The notes beneath the pieces were generated by a model. It did no database searches, was not told the DNA's origin, and saw only the letters and a list, made by a program, of their open reading frames with translations. From positions 5,743,001 to 5,807,000 of the forward strand of contig NZ_CP016353.1 of NCBI RefSeq assembly GCF_002240355.1: a stretch of 64,000 nucleotides of DNA, in the 5' to 3' direction. The translations under genes were made by a program, and so were the position numbers. The first letter of the stretch is position 1. Each line of letters opens with the position of its first letter. Shown piece after piece: positions 25,641 through 32,975 of the stretch. Origin of the DNA: Prauserella marina. Its GTDB lineage: Bacteria; Actinomycetota; Actinomycetes; Mycobacteriales; Pseudonocardiaceae.

Positions 25641-27077
25641 ATGTCCATGACGGCGAACGAGGTTGAGGCTGCGCTATCGGCCGACCGTGCCGACGTGGGG
25701 CAGCATCTTCTAGGCGTACGAGAAGACCAGTGGTTCGAGCGCAAGAGTGTCAAGGTTGCGCCGAAAGACCTCGCACCCGCGTTGATAGCACTGGCCAACG
25801 CCGAGGGCGGCGTGATTGTCGTCGGCTTGCACGGCGGCAAGGTCGAAGGAACAAGGAGCCGCCGGGAAGTACTGAATGCATACCGACAAGCTCCGATAGA
25901 CTTTACCGCTCCACCTGTGAGAGCCGAATTCTCTGAAGTAGAATGTGTTAATGAAAAAGGCGAAGAAGACACGCTACTTTTAATTCGCGTCGACCCCGGC
26001 GAACGAGTACACGAAGCTAAAAATGGCGACTGCTTCCTGCGGATCGGCGATGAATCTCGTAAGCTAAACTTTACGCAACGACAAGAACTGGAATTCGACA
26101 AAGGGCAGAGCCAATATGATGGCTTTCCGGTGAGTGGCGTAACCCTTTCAAACCTGGATTCCGAACTCATATCGACGTACGTTCGATCAACTGGCGCAAA
26201 AGCGGATGTTCAAAATGTCCTAGCAGCTCGGAGTCTTCTGACAAGAACTGGAGAACTGACAAACGCTTGCTACCTTCTTTTTGGGAAGCAACCACAAGAC
26301 ATTTTTCCACAAGCCCACGTCAGAATCTTAAGATTCCTTACAGCCGAGCGTGGAACCGGATCCAGGCTCAACCTGGAAGAGGGTTCGGATATTCGCATGG
26401 AAGGCCCCATACCGGCCATCATTCAAAAAGCAAATAAAACAATTGAAAACCTTGTGCCCATGCGACGCACATTGACCGAGCAGGGCACCTTCGAAGGTCG
26501 GCCGATCGTACCTCGTGATGCGTGGCTTGAGGGATTGGTCAACGCGGTGATACACAGGTCCTACAGCCTTGCAGGTGACCACGTCCGGGTGGAAATATAC
26601 CCAAACAGGATAGAAATTGAAAGCCCCGGTCGATTTCCCGGCCTGGCAAACCCGCAGAAACCAATGGAGATTAGTCGCTTTGCGCGCAATCCCCGGATTG
26701 CGCGCGTTTGCGCCGACCTTCGCATTGGGCAAGAACTAGGCGAAGGAATAAAAAGGATCTTCGACGAAATGCGAAGGGTGGGACTCACTGATCCTGTCTA
26801 TAAACAAACAGCTGGAAGTGTGCGACTCACACTAACATCTGCCGCACGACTGGACCCGAGAATAGCCGCTCGCCTTCCTAGTGGTAGTCAACGAGTACTC
26901 GACGTTATGCGTGCGGCAGGCGCACCACTCGGAACAGGTGATATCGAGAGCGCTCTATCGCTTAGCAGGCCTGCGACCCTGACGCGACTGCGAGCGCTCG
27001 AAAAAGAAGGATTCTTACGCTGGGTGGGAAAGTCTCCACAAGATCCACGTGCGGTGTGGGAGCTACGTGACCACTAA
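25641..27077 (+). CDS. AlbA_2 (Schlafen-like) domain ATP-binding protein
   Basis: A 478-residue protein of the RNA-binding/RecG-like COG2865 group. Residues 25-140 form an AlbA_2 (AAA_4/Schlafen) domain: WFERKSVKVAPKDLAPALI, ALANAEGGVIVVGLHGG and FLRIGDESRKL. Residues 285-345 resemble the HATPase_c_4 domain: DAWLEGLVNAVIHRSYS and NRIEIESPGRFPG. The C-terminus looks like a winged helix (LSRPATLTRLRALEKEGFLRWVG). Codon use is mixed and AT-richer than the host, marking it as cargo. Such proteins act as regulators or, in some systems, in anti-phage defence. The start lacks a good ribosome site. Confidence 0.8.
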   Translation: MSMTANEVEAALSADRADVGQHLLGVREDQWFERKSVKVAPKDLAPALIALANAEGGVIVVGLHGGKVEGTRSRREVLNAYRQAPIDFTAPPVRAEFSEVECVNEKGEEDTLLLIRVDPGERVHEAKNGDCFLRIGDESRKLNFTQRQELEFDKGQSQYDGFPVSGVTLSNLDSELISTYVRSTGAKADVQNVLAARSLLTRTGELTNACYLLFGKQPQDIFPQAHVRILRFLTAERGTGSRLNLEEGSDIRMEGPIPAIIQKANKTIENLVPMRRTLTEQGTFEGRPIVPRDAWLEGLVNAVIHRSYSLAGDHVRVEIYPNRIEIESPGRFPGLANPQKPMEISRFARNPRIARVCADLRIGQELGEGIKRIFDEMRRVGLTDPVYKQTAGSVRLTLTSAARLDPRIAARLPSGSQRVLDVMRAAGAPLGTGDIESALSLSRPATLTRLRALEKEGFLRWVGKSPQDPRAVWELRDH

Positions 27078-27094
27078 ATCAACGCCCAAACGCC

Positions 27095-27248
27095 CGCTTG
27101 GTGGTCATCCCGTCGCCTGATGGCGTCTCGATCACGCCGTGTCGGGGCCGCGACCTCTGCTCGCCCACTGCCGGCCGAATTCGCCAAGCTCGCGGTCCCG
27201 GCTCGGTGTGATTGCCATCAGGTCAGGCGACGGGATGGCCACCAAGCG
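27095..27248. repeat. 26-bp inverted repeat with 102-base spacer
   Basis: The arms 27095-27120 and 27223-27248 are inverted copies differing at one base. The left arm begins CGCTTGGTGG and ends CCGTCGCCTGA. They lie in the gap between two convergent genes. This could be an origin, a recombination or transfer site, or the scar of a small insertion element; no transposase is present. Confidence 0.7.
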
Positions 27249-27329
27249 CCCACCCTGCCAACCGCACCGCGGCTACGTTCCCCGGCCATCCCGGAGCCTG
27301 CCCGTCCGGCGAGGACATGTTCTTTTCTT

Positions 27330-27477
27330 CTTGTTCAGCGCTCCCCTGCTGTCTTCGGCCTGCCTCGGCTCCGGCCGATGCGCGGGGACCGGCGTCAGCC
27401 GCACGCCCCGCGCAGGCTCGGCCGGAGCAAGAGAGGCTGAGGCCGAGCGGGCGCCGCAGGCGCCCGCCTTGAACAAG
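27330..27477. repeat. Nested stem-loops in non-coding DNA
   Basis: Three nested or adjacent stems occur: an outer CTTGTTCA (27330-27337) with TGAACAAG (27470-27477); GCTCCGGCCGA plus TGCGCGGGG (27368-27387) with its complement (27406-27428) and a 2-base bulge; and a 9-bp perfect stem with loop GCA (27447-27467). There is no T-run, so a plain terminator is not the best fit. Candidate transfer or single-strand replication origin of the element. Confidence 0.6.
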
Positions 27478-27518
27478 TAAAGAAACTCTGAACACAACGG
27501 CCATCGCGGCCAGGCTGG

Positions 27519-28193
27519 CTACTGGCGTTCGGGGATGAGACGGCTGGTGTATCCGGCTGCGATGAGGCGTTCGTAGGCGGCCTGGACGTCGGCGGGGATG
27601 TGTTGAGGTTCAATCTCGCCGGACCGGCCTTGGAGTTCGAGACGCTGAGTGTCACCAACGAGCATGTTCACCACGCGCTCTGGTTCACCGATGCTGTCGA
27701 CGTAGGTATCGAGGTCCTGTTGTGCGCCCGTACACAGGATTTCCACGTCTGGCCAGAGCTTGGCAGCGATCGCCTGTGCCCGTCGCTGTTGGTATGGGCG
27801 CGAGATCAGCAACACCGACTGCGGCGCAATGCCTTCCCCGGCAAGGAGTTCCCGGGTGAGGCTGATGTTCTCGACCGTGGTTTTCGCCTTGGGCTCGACG
27901 CGGATTGCTGAGTCGGGGACACCGTTGTCCATGGCGATTTCCCGAAAGTGGACAGCCTCCCCGCGAGGGAACCGCTCGACGGTTGTCGGCGCGTTGGCTC
28001 CGGTGAACACCACCAGCGGGAAGAGCCCCCGCCGGTACAGCTCTGCGGTATAGACCGCCACGCCTCCATCGTGACTGCCGAGACCTACCGCCACGTCGAC
28101 CTGCCGCAACTCGTCATCGAGCCGGTGAAACCGCCACAGGGTTTCAACATCGGCCCGCACGGCAGGCGGCCATGCCTCGACCTGGTCTGTCAC
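27519..28193 (-). CDS. YdcF/DUF218-like protein
   Basis: A 224-residue protein with the ElyC/SanA/YdcF fold: VAVGLGSHDGGVAVYTAELYRRG, VVFTGANAPTT, VEPKAKTTVENISLTRELL and SVLLISRPYQQRRAQAIA. There is no membrane anchor, unlike SanA. Start GTG with GAGGT upstream. It lies 12 bases after the GntR-type repressor on the same strand, so both form one operon. YdcF-like genes beside GntR repressors occur in actinobacterial elements, as I recall. Enzymatic function is unknown. Confidence 0.75.
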   Translation of the reverse strand: MTDQVEAWPPAVRADVETLWRFHRLDDELRQVDVAVGLGSHDGGVAVYTAELYRRGLFPLVVFTGANAPTTVERFPRGEAVHFREIAMDNGVPDSAIRVEPKAKTTVENISLTRELLAGEGIAPQSVLLISRPYQQRRAQAIAAKLWPDVEILCTGAQQDLDTYVDSIGEPERVVNMLVGDTQRLELQGRSGEIEPQHIPADVQAAYERLIAAGYTSRLIPERQ

Positions 28194-28205
28194 GTCGACC
28201 TCTAA

Positions 28206-28970
28206 CTAGTCCGGGATCGTAAAGTTGTACGTCCACGCAAAGCGCGATGCGGCATGAATCCCCACCGCGAACTCCACGGGCTCGTCCTGAGCCGTGAACG
28301 TGGTTCGGTGGAGCACCACGACGGGCTCCCCCGCCGGAAGCTCCAACACCTCGATTTCTTCCGGCGTCGGCATCCGCGCGTGGAAGGTCTCCGTCATGTG
28401 GTCAGGCTCTAGGCCCTGCAAGGTCAGCACGGCGAAACCTCCGCCCGGCGTCGCGGTTCCGGGTCTGGGGTCGACGATCGGGGTTCCCTCGACATGCTCG
28501 GGCCGGTAATAGCTCGTGAGCGTGTGCGTGGGTTGTCCGCCCTGCTTGACCAGACGTGCTCGCTCGTAAACCTCGGATCCCGACTCGACCCCCAAGGCCG
28601 TCGCGATGTCGTTGTCAGCGACCGCCTTGCGCACGGTGTTGGTCTGGTCGTCGCGTTTCCACGACTGCCCGGACGCCTCACGGTCGGCGGCGAACGCGAC
28701 GAGTCCGAACTTCCACTTGCTCTTTGCGTAGCGATCGGTGCCCAGCCGTTTCATCGGCGGTCGTGAGCGGACAACGGTGCCCCTCCGGCGAACCGCCGTC
28801 ACCAACCCCTCAGCCTCCAGGACACCTACGGCCTTGCGGACGGTGTTCACGTTGATGTCGTACTGGGCGGCAAGCTCGTCCTGCTTGGGTAGCGTGTCGC
28901 CGGGCTGGTACTTCCCAGCATGGATCTCGTCCCGCAGTACGGCGGCAAGTTCGCGGTAGCCGATGGCCAT
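28206..28970 (-). CDS. GntR-family repressor, KorSA-like
   Basis: A 254-residue transcription factor. The N-terminal winged helix is MAIGYRELAAVLRDEIHAG to VRRRGTVVRS (residues 1-70) with PKQDELAAQYDINVNTVRKAV as recognition region. A UTRA-type ligand domain fills 90-245 (ETFHARMPTPEEIEVLELPAG, VLHRTTFT). AGGAGG lies 6 bases before the ATG. In pSAM2, KorSA of this class represses pra and keeps the element integrated. Here it is divergent from a Pra-like gene with a perfect palindrome between, which supports the same job. Confidence 0.83.
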   Translation of the reverse strand: MAIGYRELAAVLRDEIHAGKYQPGDTLPKQDELAAQYDINVNTVRKAVGVLEAEGLVTAVRRRGTVVRSRPPMKRLGTDRYAKSKWKFGLVAFAADREASGQSWKRDDQTNTVRKAVADNDIATALGVESGSEVYERARLVKQGGQPTHTLTSYYRPEHVEGTPIVDPRPGTATPGGGFAVLTLQGLEPDHMTETFHARMPTPEEIEVLELPAGEPVVVLHRTTFTAQDEPVEFAVGIHAASRFAWTYNFTIPD

Positions 28971-29032
28971 GCCCCACCTCCTCTCTGGCGATTAAGCCTA
29001 TCTCTACCTGCGTAAACGTGTCATCTGAGTCT

Positions 29033-29090
29033 TTAGAACTATCTCTATTGACAGACTGTGGCACGCAGTGTTCAATAGAGATAGTTCTAA
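29033..29090. promoter_or_regulatory. 19-bp perfect inverted repeat, KorSA-like operator with divergent promoters
   Basis: TTAGAACTATCTCTATTGA (29033-29051) is exactly inverted at 29072-29090, spacer 20 bases. Another CTATCTCTA half-site lies at 28998-29006. TTGACA at 29048-29053 with TCAATA 18 bases on could be the plus promoter, and the mirror image TTGAAC/TCAATA serves the minus strand. The repressor would therefore cover both promoters. Confidence 0.75.
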
Positions 29091-29114
29091 ACGGGCAGAT
29101 ATGCGGAGGTTGAT

Positions 29115-29495
29115 ATGCGGAACATCCCGGTGAACCTGGGTGGCTTCAAGCTGATGGTGACGGAAGCCCCGGTGATGAAGATGCGCGAGGACGAGGGCGG
29201 GGAGCTCGTCCCGGCGACGGACTTCAACGGTGCGCAGCAGTTTGTGGTGGTGCTGTTCGCGAAGCGTCGGCCTCGTCCGGATGGTGGCCCGGTCGGCAAG
29301 GGTGAAGAGATCAAGGTGACGTTGTCGGCCGACCCAGGGGACGGGTTCGACGAAGGCACGTATGTGGAGCTGATCGACGCGACCACCTCGCCGTGGGCCA
29401 TGAAGGACAAGCAGGGCAACGTCAACTCCGGGATGTCGTTCCGGGCGGCCGGTTTGAAGCCTGCCGGGCTTGGCGCGACGACGGTTGCCGCCTAG
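29115..29495 (+). CDS. Pra-like activator of element replication, integration and excision
   Basis: A 126-residue protein with GGAGG 5 bases before ATG. It begins MRNIPVNLGGFKLMVTEAP and has FVVVLFAKRRPRPD, then VELIDATTSPWAMKDKQG and SGMSFRAAGLKP. The closing SPWAM-x-SG-x-SFRAAGL pattern matches small plasmid/AICE proteins annotated as replication, integration and excision activators (Pra), from memory. The divergent KorSA-like repressor and the operator agree. It should switch on rep, xis and int after repression is lifted. Confidence 0.65.
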   Translation: MRNIPVNLGGFKLMVTEAPVMKMREDEGGELVPATDFNGAQQFVVVLFAKRRPRPDGGPVGKGEEIKVTLSADPGDGFDEGTYVELIDATTSPWAMKDKQGNVNSGMSFRAAGLKPAGLGATTVAA

Positions 29496-29629
29496 TACCG
29501 GTTGATGGCCGGTGGGTGTCCGGCTCGCGCTAGTTCCCCCGCGTGGCGCGGAATCACCACCCTGGAGCGCTGCCCTAGTCGGTAGGCCGCCTGCGTTCGA
29601 GTCGGGCCAGCGCACTTCTCTTTTGTTCT

Positions 29630-29658
29630 TTGACAATTACAGAGTGGGCCGATCTATG
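29630..29658 (+). promoter_or_regulatory. Candidate promoter of the micro-ORF operon
   Basis: TTGACA (29630-29635) is followed after 17 bases by TCTATG (29653-29658). It lies in the 262-base gap after the Pra-like gene and about 100 bases before the first coupled micro-ORF. The -35 is perfect; the -10 is weak. Nothing else stands out in that gap. Confidence 0.45.
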
Positions 29659-29757
29659 TCAAAAATCGTGCCTGTTTGTGGTGGCACGCCTTGATTCCCG
29701 AGTATTTATGCGCGGGGGTCTTGGGGTTTTACCACCAACACTCAAGGAGGGACGCGT

Positions 29758-29805
29758 ATGTCTCGTGAACTTGTTCTGGAAATGGACGATGAGGATTCGG
29801 AATGA
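29758..29805 (+). CDS. 15-residue leader peptide
   Basis: MSRELVLEMDDEDSE, with a near-perfect AAGGAGGG 6 bases before the ATG and a TGA that overlaps the next ATG (ATGA). The strong ribosome site on so short an ORF, and no ribosome site of its own on the next gene, suggest that it loads ribosomes for coupled translation. The peptide is acidic. Confidence 0.5.
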   Translation: MSRELVLEMDDEDSE

Positions 29806-30023
29806 TCAGTAAGCGTTATTACCTAGCGGTTCTTGAGGACTTGTCGATGTCCTCGACGGTGGCACGTCGGGCGGCGTACTGGATGACGGAGGCGTCGGTG
29901 TTGTCGCGACCGGCTGGGGGGTCTGTGTCCGAACGGATGGCGCAGGTGGCCAAGACACTGTCGGAGGCCGACCGGGAGATCCGGGAACTTCGCCGCGAAA
30001 TGAACGAGGTGAGGCCGGAATGA
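29802..30023 (+). CDS. Small element protein, 73 residues
   Basis: A 73-residue ORF coupled to the leader peptide. MISKRYYLAVLEDLSMSSTVARRAAYWMTEAS looks helical and basic, and the C-terminal AKTLSEADREIRELRREMNEV has a heptad-like charge pattern that may form a coiled coil. No known family. Stop overlaps the following 12-codon ORF. Confidence 0.55.
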   Translation: MISKRYYLAVLEDLSMSSTVARRAAYWMTEASVLSRPAGGSVSERMAQVAKTLSEADREIRELRREMNEVRPE

Positions 30024-30058
30024 ATGTGTTCGACCCGCATGGTCCGACACGGCACTAG
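30020..30058 (+). CDS. 12-residue micro-ORF
   Basis: MNVFDPHGPTRH, its ATG overlapping the stop of the 73-residue gene (ATGA). It has no ribosome site of its own. It may only release or re-position ribosomes; expression is uncertain. Confidence 0.3.
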   Translation: MNVFDPHGPTRH

Positions 30059-30093
30059 TCAGGGGTTCGGTGAATTTCTTTGAGGAGGACGAA

Positions 30094-30213
30094 ATGGTGA
30101 CGTATGTGATGTGTTTTGTGTTGGCGGTGTGCCTCGCGCTGGCGATTCCGGTGCTGGGTGCGTTGACATTCGTGGCGGGTGCGGCGGTCGCGGCGAAGGC
30201 AGGGCGAGCGTGA
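30094..30213 (+). CDS. Small membrane protein, 39 residues (Spd-like)
   Basis: MVTYVMCFVLAVCLALAIPV continues into VLGALTFVAGAAVAAKAGRA: nearly all hydrophobic with a basic end, one membrane helix or hairpin. GAGGAGG lies 5-6 bases before the ATG. Small hydrophobic proteins in AICEs are usually spread (Spd) functions for transfer within the mycelium. TGA overlaps the next GTG. Confidence 0.6.
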   Translation: MVTYVMCFVLAVCLALAIPVLGALTFVAGAAVAAKAGRA

Positions 30214-30377
30214 AGGCCCGGCCGGTGCAGGTGGCTCGGGTGATGCGCCGGTGGACGGCGTTGTTGGAACGGCACCGCCAAGCCGCACTCGCCGACACCA
30301 CCACCGACAGTGAGTGGCAAGCGGGCTTTTGTGAGGGCTTGCGTCATGCCCAGCACGTGATCCGCAAGGGGGACTGA
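30210..30377 (+). CDS. Small basic element protein, 55 residues
   Basis: GTG start overlaps the previous stop (GTGA). The sequence VKARPVQVARVMRRWTALLE leads into RHRQAALADTTTDSEWQAG and FCEGLRHAQHVIRKGD. Basic and probably helical. No family known. The stop overlaps the next ATG (TGATG). Confidence 0.5.
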   Translation: MKARPVQVARVMRRWTALLERHRQAALADTTTDSEWQAGFCEGLRHAQHVIRKGD

Positions 30378-30550
30378 TGGTGCACGAGATCCAGGCGATT
30401 ATCACCGCCGCACAAGCGGAGTACCAGCGGTTCGCCGCTACCGCTCCGGATGGGGAGATCCGCGCCGTGGTGAGTAACGCGGTCACGTTCCTGGCCGCTG
30501 ATCTGACCTCGGCCGCGCAATGGGCGGCCTCGACGGAGAAACGGAACTAG
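30377..30550 (+). CDS. Small element protein, 57 residues
   Basis: ATG in a TGATG overlap with the previous gene. MVHEIQAIITAAQAEYQRF and AVVSNAVTFLAADLTSAAQW suggest two amphipathic helices. No family recognised. It is the sixth ORF of the coupled series and precedes the 87-residue gene by 3 bases. Confidence 0.5.
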   Translation: MVHEIQAIITAAQAEYQRFAATAPDGEIRAVVSNAVTFLAADLTSAAQWAASTEKRN

Positions 30551-30553
30551 AGC

Positions 30554-30817
30554 ATGCAGATTTCGGTGTTGAATCGCCGCGCGCAGCAGAACTACGCCTC
30601 GTTCGTGGCGGCCATGGATCAGGTCGCGGAGCTGTTCGACGAGGTCGACAAGCTCATCGACGCACTCGATGAGAAAACCGCTCCGGGTGGGTTCACGGTG
30701 GCCACGCCGGAGGAGTTGCAGGCGTTGAAAGGTAAAGCGTTCGACGAGCTGGACCGGATGCGGGTAGTGGCCCGCAAGTACGAGGGAGAGCTGATCTCCC
30801 GGGACTGGAGGCTCTGA
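30554..30817 (+). CDS. Small acidic helical protein, 87 residues
   Basis: MQISVLNRRAQQNYASFVAA is followed by an acidic helical run, QVAELFDEVDKLIDALDEK, and ELQALKGKAFDELDRMRVVARK. Heptad-like spacing of hydrophobic residues suggests coiled coil. No membrane segment or known domain. One base separates it from the next gene. Confidence 0.55.
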   Translation: MQISVLNRRAQQNYASFVAAMDQVAELFDEVDKLIDALDEKTAPGGFTVATPEELQALKGKAFDELDRMRVVARKYEGELISRDWRL

Positions 30818-30818
30818 C

Positions 30819-31001
30819 ATGGCACACCAAGTGGACCGCGTCCTCAACGATCTCGACGCGGCAATGCTGCAACTCAAGAAGACCATGCACGGCATCCCGG
30901 TGCGCAAAGAAGGGTTCAAGTCCCATCACGACCGGGCCGCCCGCGCCATCGGCCGTCTCACGGCCGAACTCCAGGACGCCAGTGCCGCCATCAACACCTA
31001 A
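30819..31001 (+). CDS. Small helical protein, 60 residues
   Basis: MAHQVDRVLNDLDAAMLQLKK and DRAARAIGRLTAELQDASAAI read as two helices; the gene follows the 87-residue gene after one base. The two may be related partners. It is the last small ORF before a terminator-like hairpin and traB. No known family. Confidence 0.5.
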   Translation: MAHQVDRVLNDLDAAMLQLKKTMHGIPVRKEGFKSHHDRAARAIGRLTAELQDASAAINT

Positions 31002-31032
31002 CCCACACCTTCACCCTCAACGTTCTTCTTCG

Positions 31033-31081
31033 CGAGACCGGCTCCGCTTGCCCCTTCACCCGGGCATCGGGGCCGGTCTCG
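31033..31081 (+). terminator. Hairpin between the micro-ORF operon and traB
   Basis: CGAGACCGGCTCCG (31033-31046) pairs with CGGGGCCGGTCTCG (31068-31081), one mismatch, followed by TTCTGTCT. It lies 32 bases after the last small ORF and 25 before traB, so it would terminate or attenuate transcription into the transfer gene. Confidence 0.6.
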
Positions 31082-31105
31082 TTCTGTCTGAAAGGGACAC
31101 CATCC

Positions 31106-32473
31106 ATGAACACCCCTGATTCGAAACGCCGCACTGGCCGCGAAGTCAAAGCGCTCGCCTGGACCGTCCGGCACCCGGCCTCGGTCGGCACCCCTGCGGC
31201 GACCGTCGCGGCTGGGCTGGAGATCGGCTGGGCCACCACCGGCGGCATCCTCGGCGGCACCGCCATTGGCCTGTGCGCCTGGTACCGCGCTCACCCGGGC
31301 ACGTTCGATGCCTACGCGGCCCCGAGGATGCGGGCGTGGCGGCGTCGCTGGACGGTCTACCTCGGGCCTCGCTGGCACGCCGCCCTACGGGCCTGTGACC
31401 TGTACACGGTGCACCGCAAAACGGGGGAGGAACGCTTCCCTCGCATCATCCGCACCCGCTCCTACAGCCCCACCGTCGACACCCTGTGGCTCAAGATCCC
31501 GGCGGGGCAGCACGCCCGCCAGTTCGAAGCCCGCCTGCCCGAACTCACCGAAGCACTACGAGTGCAACGCATCGCCGTCGAACGCGTGAAACCCGGTGTG
31601 GTCGGGCTGGTCATCGAACGCAAGGAACCGTTCACCGAGGTCATCGAGGCCCCCGACATGCCCGCCGAGTCCGACGCGGTGAATCTCAAAGACCTCTACG
31701 TCGGCGAGACCGAATTCGGCGCCGACTGGCGCCTGGCGCTGCTGGGACAACACGTGTTCGTCACGGGCGCGACCGGCTCAGGCAAGAACTCGATCCCCAT
31801 GTCGTTACTGCGGGCACTGGCACCGATGATCCGGGACGGGCTGGTGCGGTTGTGGCTGTGTGACCCCAAACAGATGGAGTTCCGCACCCTCGCCCCGATC
31901 GCCTATCGCTACGCCGACACCGAAGCCGACTGCAACACCCTCATCGACGACTATGTCGACGACCTGCGCGCCACTCAACGCGCCTTCGCCGACAACGGCG
32001 CACGCAAAATCACTGTGTCCCAACAGACGCCGTTGAACCTGCTCATCCTCGACGAAATCGGCGCCCTGCTCGCCTACGGCGACAGCTCCATCTCACGCAA
32101 CCTGCGCAAACAACTGGCCATCGTCGGCTCGCAGGGCCGCGCCACCGGGCACGCCATGGTCGCCCTCGTGCAGGAACCCACCAAGGACACCGTCCCCATC
32201 CGGGAACTGTTCACCATCCGCATCTGCCTGCGTGTCACCTCTGCCGCTCACGTGGACATGGTGCTCGGCGAGAACGCCCGCCTACGCGGCGCCATCGCCG
32301 ACGAAATCCCCAACACCGACACCACCGCCGGAATCGGCTACGTCATCCGCCAACACACCCGCACACCCCTACGCATCCGCGCCGCCTACGTCAACGACAC
32401 CGAGATACAACACCTCGTCACCTTCGTCCACACCGGACAACCCGGCGGACACCTCACGACGGTGGCCTCGTGA
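31106..32473 (+). CDS. traB: TraB-type FtsK/SpoIIIE DNA translocase
   Basis: Main transfer protein of AICEs, 455 residues, moving double-stranded DNA between hyphae. Residues 30-60 hold two short hydrophobic stretches. The motor domain has Walker A at 221-229, GATGSGKNS, and Walker B LNLLILDEIGALL near 312-324, then RATGHAMVALVQEPTKD. The position after the catalytic Lys is Asn instead of Ser/Thr; streptomycete TraB proteins also deviate there (GKGS, from memory). C-terminal residues should read short direct repeats at the clt locus. Coupled by GTGA to the next gene. Confidence 0.85.
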   Translation: MNTPDSKRRTGREVKALAWTVRHPASVGTPAATVAAGLEIGWATTGGILGGTAIGLCAWYRAHPGTFDAYAAPRMRAWRRRWTVYLGPRWHAALRACDLYTVHRKTGEERFPRIIRTRSYSPTVDTLWLKIPAGQHARQFEARLPELTEALRVQRIAVERVKPGVVGLVIERKEPFTEVIEAPDMPAESDAVNLKDLYVGETEFGADWRLALLGQHVFVTGATGSGKNSIPMSLLRALAPMIRDGLVRLWLCDPKQMEFRTLAPIAYRYADTEADCNTLIDDYVDDLRATQRAFADNGARKITVSQQTPLNLLILDEIGALLAYGDSSISRNLRKQLAIVGSQGRATGHAMVALVQEPTKDTVPIRELFTIRICLRVTSAAHVDMVLGENARLRGAIADEIPNTDTTAGIGYVIRQHTRTPLRIRAAYVNDTEIQHLVTFVHTGQPGGHLTTVAS

Positions 32474-32694
32474 GCCGCCGTGAGGACGCCTACGCCGAAG
32501 TGATCCGGCTACTGGAAGCCGCAGAGTTCGAAGCTGGGGCGAACTGGTGCGATCTCGTCTGCCAGGACGCCGCACGCCGCCTGAACTGGACCGGTGACAT
32601 CGGCCCGGTCGACGACCCCGAATACGGGGCCGCGCTCCTGGCCTACAGCGCGATCACCGACGCCCTCACCATCGTGCGCCGGACCGGCGCCTAG
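32470..32694 (+). CDS. Small protein coupled to traB, 74 residues
   Basis: GTG start overlaps the traB stop. MSRREDAYAEVIRLLEAAEFE, NWCDLVCQDAARRLNW and ALLAYSAITDALTIVRRTGA are helical and neutral to acidic. No membrane helix. No known family; tight coupling suggests an accessory transfer role. Confidence 0.55.
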   Translation: MSRREDAYAEVIRLLEAAEFEAGANWCDLVCQDAARRLNWTGDIGPVDDPEYGAALLAYSAITDALTIVRRTGA

Positions 32695-32713
32695 ACCAGA
32701 AAGGAGCCCACCA

Positions 32714-32941
32714 ATGTTGACCCTGACCTTCTTGTGGACCTGGACCAAAATGACCGTGGCCACCGTGCTCGTGGTCGTGGTCGAACGCGCCGTGCTCACC
32801 GAGTTCTGGGTGGTCACCCCGGTTGTTGCCGTCACCGTGCTGGTGTGGGCGGCGCTGTGTGTCGGACTGTTCCGGGAATGGCGCACCCACGCCACCGGCC
32901 ACCGCCACCAGGTCACCGAATTCCGGCGGGAACACCTCTGA
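32714..32941 (+). CDS. Small two-helix membrane protein (Spd-like), 75 residues
   Basis: AAGGAG lies 7 bases before the ATG. LTLTFLWTWTKMTVATVLVVV and FWVVTPVVAVTVLVWAALCVG are two membrane helices, followed by a charged tail REWRTHATGHRHQ. Such proteins next to traB in AICEs are usually called Spd and widen transfer zones (pocks). Assignment is by position and topology only. Confidence 0.6.
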   Translation: MLTLTFLWTWTKMTVATVLVVVVERAVLTEFWVVTPVVAVTVLVWAALCVGLFREWRTHATGHRHQVTEFRREHL

Positions 32942-32975
32942 CGCCTGTGACAACAGCACACTAAGGAGCAACCAC

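Noticed and set aside
27120-27504. Several short ORFs on both strands in the repeat block
   Set aside because: They coincide with the inverted repeats, have no ribosome sites and encode Arg/Pro/Gly-rich chains; the palindromes explain the open frames.
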